Positions 56,637-59,420 of a DNA stretch of 59,420 bases are shown here, one piece after another. The position numbers were made by a program, and so were the translations under genes. This stretch comes from Mycobacterium sp. GTDB taxonomy: Bacteria > Actinomycetota > Actinomycetes > Mycobacteriales > Mycobacteriaceae. Numbering within the stretch: position 1 is the first letter of the stretch; each line of letters begins with the position of its first letter. Location of the stretch: assembly GCA_026393245.1 (NCBI GenBank), contig JAPLAO010000164.1, forward strand, positions 1-59,420, written 5' to 3'. The notes below the pieces were generated by a model, which saw only the letters and a program-made list of their open reading frames with translations, did not search any database and had not been told where the DNA came from.

Positions 56637-57328
56637 CGATTCCGGGTGAGATCCGTGCGGCCGCCACCAACGCCGCTGCGCCGCAGCGGGAAGGGCCCTC
56701 GGTCGTACGCCGGCGGCGCCTGATCGTTTGCGTGGTCCTGGTGATCGGCGCGGTGTTGCTCGGGTACTCGCTGCGAAGTCGGCCCGGCGATCAGTCCTTC
56801 TTCGTATCAGCGGTGTCGTTGGGTGCGGTGTGGACCGTGGGCGCATTCCTGTCCGGGCCACTGCATCTGGGCAGTATCAATTGGCGCGGGCGAAATCAGC
56901 GGCCCGTGCTCACCGGCATCTCGGTCGGGGTGCTGTTGGGCGCGGCCTTCCTGGCCGGCGGACTGGTGGCGCGGGAGATCCCGCCGATCGCCGATCGCAT
57001 CACCCGGGTGCTCGAGTACACCAATCATGGCCATTTGGGTTTCATCGTGTTGATCGCCCTGTTCAACGGCGTCGCCGAGGAGTTGTTCTTCCGGGGTGCG
57101 CTCTACACCGCACTCGGCCGGTTTTACCCGGTGGCGATTTCGACTCTGCTCTATGTGTGCGCGTCGTCGGCCAGCGGCAACGCCATGCTGGGCTTCGCCG
57201 CTGTGATCCTGGGAACGATCTGCGCATGCGAGCGTCGGGCCACCGGTGGTGTACTGGCACCGGTACTCACCCACCTGGTGTGGGGGCTGATCATGGTGCT
57301 GGCACTGCCGCCGATATTCGGGTTGTAG
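56633..57328 (+). CDS. CPBP-family intramembrane metalloprotease-like protein
   Basis: A 231-residue membrane protein of about seven helices. The EExxxR motif is in FNGVAEELFFRGALYTAL, and the C-terminal histidine motif in LTHLVWGLIMVLA. These form the metal site of CAAX-type and bacteriocin-processing proteases. A middle histidine is expected in helix 3 but is not obvious here (TLLYVCASSASGNAMLGFAA lacks the common HxxF), so activity is uncertain. The GTG at 56633 couples it to the short leader ORF; an in-frame ATG at 56606 is an alternative. Its substrate is unknown. Confidence 0.82.
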   Translation: MTIPGEIRAAATNAAAPQREGPSVVRRRRLIVCVVLVIGAVLLGYSLRSRPGDQSFFVSAVSLGAVWTVGAFLSGPLHLGSINWRGRNQRPVLTGISVGVLLGAAFLAGGLVAREIPPIADRITRVLEYTNHGHLGFIVLIALFNGVAEELFFRGALYTALGRFYPVAISTLLYVCASSASGNAMLGFAAVILGTICACERRATGGVLAPVLTHLVWGLIMVLALPPIFGL

Positions 57329-57335
57329 CGAAGGC

Positions 57336-58133
57336 TCACACGTCGGTGAAATTGGCGGCGCGACGCTGCTGAAAAGCCTTGGTGCCCTCGACGAAATCTC
57401 GCGAATGGATAAGACCGAGTTGGCCTTCGGTCTCGCGATCGATCGCGGCGTCCAGTTCGGTTAGCGTCGCGGCGTTGATGGCCTGCTTGGTTTTGCGCAA
57501 CGCCGCCGCCGGCCCTGACACCAACGTCGCTATCACCGCGTCGGCAGCGGACTCGAGATCCCCGGGTGGGTAGACCGCGCTGACGAGGCCGTACTCGAAG
57601 GCCTGCGCCGCCGAGATGCGCTCGGCCAGCAGAGCCATCCGCATCGCCCGGATCCGGCCGATGGCGGCGGCCACCAGAGCCGAGGCCCCGCCGTCGGGCA
57701 TCAATCCGATCTTGGTGAACGCCAACAGGAAGAACGCCTTCTCCGACGCCAGTACGACGTCGCAGACCAATGCCAGTGAGACCCCGACGCCTGCGGCCGG
57801 GCCGTGAACCACCGCGACTACCGGCTTGGGTAACGCCGCGATGGCGCGCACCGTGCGGTTGGCCTCGGCAAGCAGCGGATCGACGTCTGACGAAATCGTC
57901 GCGGCCGCTTGATCTTCCGCGCTAATTCCGGCTCCGGAGCTGAATCCGCGCCCGGCACCGCGCAGTCGCACGACCTTGACCTGTGGGTCGGTGGCCGCAC
58001 GTTCCAGGGTGTCGGCCGCCGTCGTGAGCATGGCCTCAGTCAGTGAGTTGAGGCTGTCCGGCCGGTTGAATGTCAACGACAACACACCGTCGTCCAATGT
58101 GACGGTGAGATCGTCGATGCCGGTGTAATTCAT
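57336..58133 (-). CDS. Enoyl-CoA hydratase/isomerase family protein (EchA10/EchA11-like)
   Basis: A 265-residue crotonase. Oxyanion segments are RGFSSGAGISAEDQ and HGPAAGVGVSLALVCD. The region that holds the catalytic glutamate in hydratases reads FTKIGLMPDGGASALV, with isoleucine-glycine at that place. Aspartate in PDGG is characteristic of the isomerase/PaaG-like subgroup. The ATG at 58133 is chosen; the longer open frame is antisense to mcr. It is divergent from mcr, like echA10/echA11 (Rv1142c/Rv1141c) in M. tuberculosis (recalled). Probable double-bond isomerase or hydratase for fatty or branched acyl-CoA. Confidence 0.88.
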   Translation of the reverse strand: MNYTGIDDLTVTLDDGVLSLTFNRPDSLNSLTEAMLTTAADTLERAATDPQVKVVRLRGAGRGFSSGAGISAEDQAAATISSDVDPLLAEANRTVRAIAALPKPVVAVVHGPAAGVGVSLALVCDVVLASEKAFFLLAFTKIGLMPDGGASALVAAAIGRIRAMRMALLAERISAAQAFEYGLVSAVYPPGDLESAADAVIATLVSGPAAALRKTKQAINAATLTELDAAIDRETEGQLGLIHSRDFVEGTKAFQQRRAANFTDV

Positions 58134-58215
58134 GGCTGCACGGTAGACCCGCTGTACCGGCTTGCCGCGCGGGAGGTACAAAGAGTGGGCTTTCACTGAC
58201 GAAGGGCGGTAGACC

Positions 58216-59304
58216 ATGGCGGGACCACTGACGGGTTTGCGGGTCGTCGAACTGGCCGGGATCGGCCCGGGTCCGCACGCGGCGATGATCCTCGGGGATC
58301 TTGGCGCCGATGTGGTGCGGGTGGAGCGGCCGAGCACGCCACCGAAAACCAGTCCGAGCAAGGATTACGCGCTGCGTAACCGGCGCTCGGTGGCGGCCGA
58401 CCTCAAGAGCCCGACCGACCGCGACCTCGTCCTGAGCCTGATCGCCAAGGCCGATGTGCTCATCGAGGGCTTCCGGCCCGGTGTCACTGAACGGCTGGGC
58501 CTCGGGCCGCAGGACTGCGCCGCGGTCAACGAGCGGCTGATCTACGCGCGGATGACCGGCTGGGGCCAGACCGGCCCACGCAGCCAGCGCTCCGGCCACG
58601 ACATCAACTACATCTCGCTCAACGGCGTGCTGCACGCCATCGGCCGGGCCGGCGAGCGCCCGGTGCCGCCACTGAACCTGGTGGGCGACTTCGGCGGCGG
58701 CTCGATGTTCCTTCTCCTCGGGATCCTCTCGGCGCTGTGGGAGCGGGAGCGCTCCGGTAGGGGCCAGGTGATCGACGCCGCGATGGTCGACGGCTCCAGC
58801 GCGCTGGCGCAGATGATCTACGCCTTCCGGCACACCGGACTGTGGAGCGACGTGCGCGGCACCAATATGCTCGACACCGGGGCGCCCTACTACGACACCT
58901 ACGAATGCGCCGACGGGCGTTACGTCGCCGTCGGGTCGATCGAGCCGCAGTTCTATGCCGAACTGCTCGAAAAACTCGGTCTCGACGCCGCCGAGTTGCC
59001 CGGCCAGAACGACGTCGCCCGCTGGCCGGAACTGCGGGCGATATTCACCGGGACCTTTGCCGCCCATGACCGCGACCACTGGGCGAGGATCTTCGCCGAC
59101 AGCGATGCGTGCGTGACGCCGGTGCTGTCCTTCGCCGAGATCGAGACCGAGCCGCACAACACCGAACGCAACACCTTCTACTCCGAGGCCGGCTCGCTAT
59201 TCCCGGCGCCTGCCCCGCGGTTCTCCCGCACCGTGCCGGACAAACCGACCCCCCCCGGGGTTCCGGGTGCCGACACCGAAGCCGTGCTGCGCGACTGGGT
59301 ATAG
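58216..59304 (+). CDS. mcr: Alpha-methylacyl-CoA racemase
   Basis: A 362-residue family III CoA transferase-fold enzyme very similar to my memory of M. tuberculosis MCR (Rv1143), start [39 protein letters not shown]. The catalytic pair is retained: the histidine in [21 protein letters not shown] and the aspartate in [16 protein letters not shown]. It inverts the 2-methyl stereocentre of branched acyl-CoA so that methyl-branched and sterol side chains can enter beta-oxidation. The following SDR gene starts 44 bases later and may act in the same pathway. Confidence 0.95.
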   Translation: MAGPLTGLRVVELAGIGPGPHAAMILGDLGADVVRVERPSTPPKTSPSKDYALRNRRSVAADLKSPTDRDLVLSLIAKADVLIEGFRPGVTERLGLGPQDCAAVNERLIYARMTGWGQTGPRSQRSGHDINYISLNGVLHAIGRAGERPVPPLNLVGDFGGGSMFLLLGILSALWERERSGRGQVIDAAMVDGSSALAQMIYAFRHTGLWSDVRGTNMLDTGAPYYDTYECADGRYVAVGSIEPQFYAELLEKLGLDAAELPGQNDVARWPELRAIFTGTFAAHDRDHWARIFADSDACVTPVLSFAEIETEPHNTERNTFYSEAGSLFPAPAPRFSRTVPDKPTPPGVPGADTEAVLRDWV

Positions 59305-59348
59305 TCGCCAACCAACCAGTAGGTCGAGCCCTCGAAAGGAACACGGAC

Positions 59349-59420
59349 GTGGAGATCAAGGACGCGGTAGCCGTCATCACCGGCGGTGCCTCAGGCCTGG
59401 GCCTGGCCACCGCCGAGGCA
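59349..59420 (+). CDS. Short-chain dehydrogenase, 3' truncated by the window (Rv1144-like)
   Basis: Only 24 codons are visible: VEIKDAVAVITGGASGLGLA and four more residues, which is the beta1-alphaA dinucleotide fold of an SDR with the GGASGLG motif. GTG start with AAAGGA about ten bases upstream. The wording resembles type 2 3-hydroxyacyl-CoA dehydrogenases, and position after mcr fits Rv1144 (recalled). The rest lies outside the window. Confidence 0.85.
   Translation, partial: MEIKDAVAVITGGASGLGLATAEA

Overview
The window looks like a chromosomal segment from a mycobacterium, probably an environmental or fast-growing Mycolicibacterium-type species. The evidence is high GC, many GTG starts, ATGA/GTGA-coupled genes, several probable leaderless transcripts, and Actinobacteria-specific genes (mycothiol conjugate amidase, Z-farnesyl diphosphate synthase, desA2, lpqV, Mce-associated proteins). 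From memory of the M. tuberculosis gene order, most of the window is collinear with roughly Rv1063c to Rv1144. I use those locus tags only as recalled positional matches; no search was run.

Layout. 1-1805: end of a polyamine-type ABC permease and a Rieske oxygenase, with no partner in the M. tuberculosis block. 1815-7885: patatin, LpqV, a membrane alpha/beta-hydrolase coupled to echA8/echA9, and a Bax-inhibitor-like protein. 7901-8944: a DUF559-type nuclease gene bracketed by copies of a short palindromic element. 8949-11681: fadA3, a Fic/Doc toxin-antitoxin pair, and a GDSL esterase. 11885-18783: lipU, a DUF808 protein, then the transsulfuration genes cbs and metB around a proline-rich membrane protein, then a GPP34 protein and greA. 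The greA gene seems to lack about 21 codons of its N-terminal coiled coil. 19033-25724: DUF4307, mca and partners, a SnoaL-like protein, hemolysin III, Z-FPP synthase and coaA. 25755-36206: a DUF885 peptidase-like gene, a long-form glyA, desA2, phoH2, a NodB deacetylase, an antiporter, fum, glpX and DUF4245. 36215-45520: dienelactone hydrolase, AI-2E-type protein, SDR, xseAB, a lipid-droplet-type protein, ispH, a DUF6542 protein, ychF and an MPT63-like lipoprotein. 45581-57328: a BpoB-like hydrolase, two Mce-associated proteins, ephC, and a lipid-flavoured block (SDR, WS/DGAT-like, DoxX, DUF3556, thiolase, crotonase). This stretch also holds a fasciclin protein, a gamma carbonic anhydrase and a CPBP protease preceded by a tiny leader ORF. 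57336-59420: a crotonase, mcr and the start of another SDR.

Functionally this is mostly housekeeping and lipid metabolism: central carbon (fum, glpX), one-carbon (glyA), sulfur amino acids (cbs, metB), isoprenoids (ispH, Z-FPP synthase), CoA (coaA), beta-oxidation-like enzymes, fatty acid desaturation, DNA repair (xseAB), mycothiol detoxification (mca) and cell-surface proteins. The accessory signals that most deserve attention are the repeat-bracketed nuclease, the truncated GreA with a structured leader, the Doc-type TA pair with a palindrome on its start, the 18-bp repeat array upstream of mca, the paired repeats before ychF, and the leader peptide coupled to the CPBP protease.

All coding calls come from reading frames, motifs and context only. 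No rRNA, tRNA, CRISPR array, transposase or prophage gene was recognised. No gene-free stretch exceeds 300 bases; the longest is the 249 bases between greA and the DUF4307 gene.
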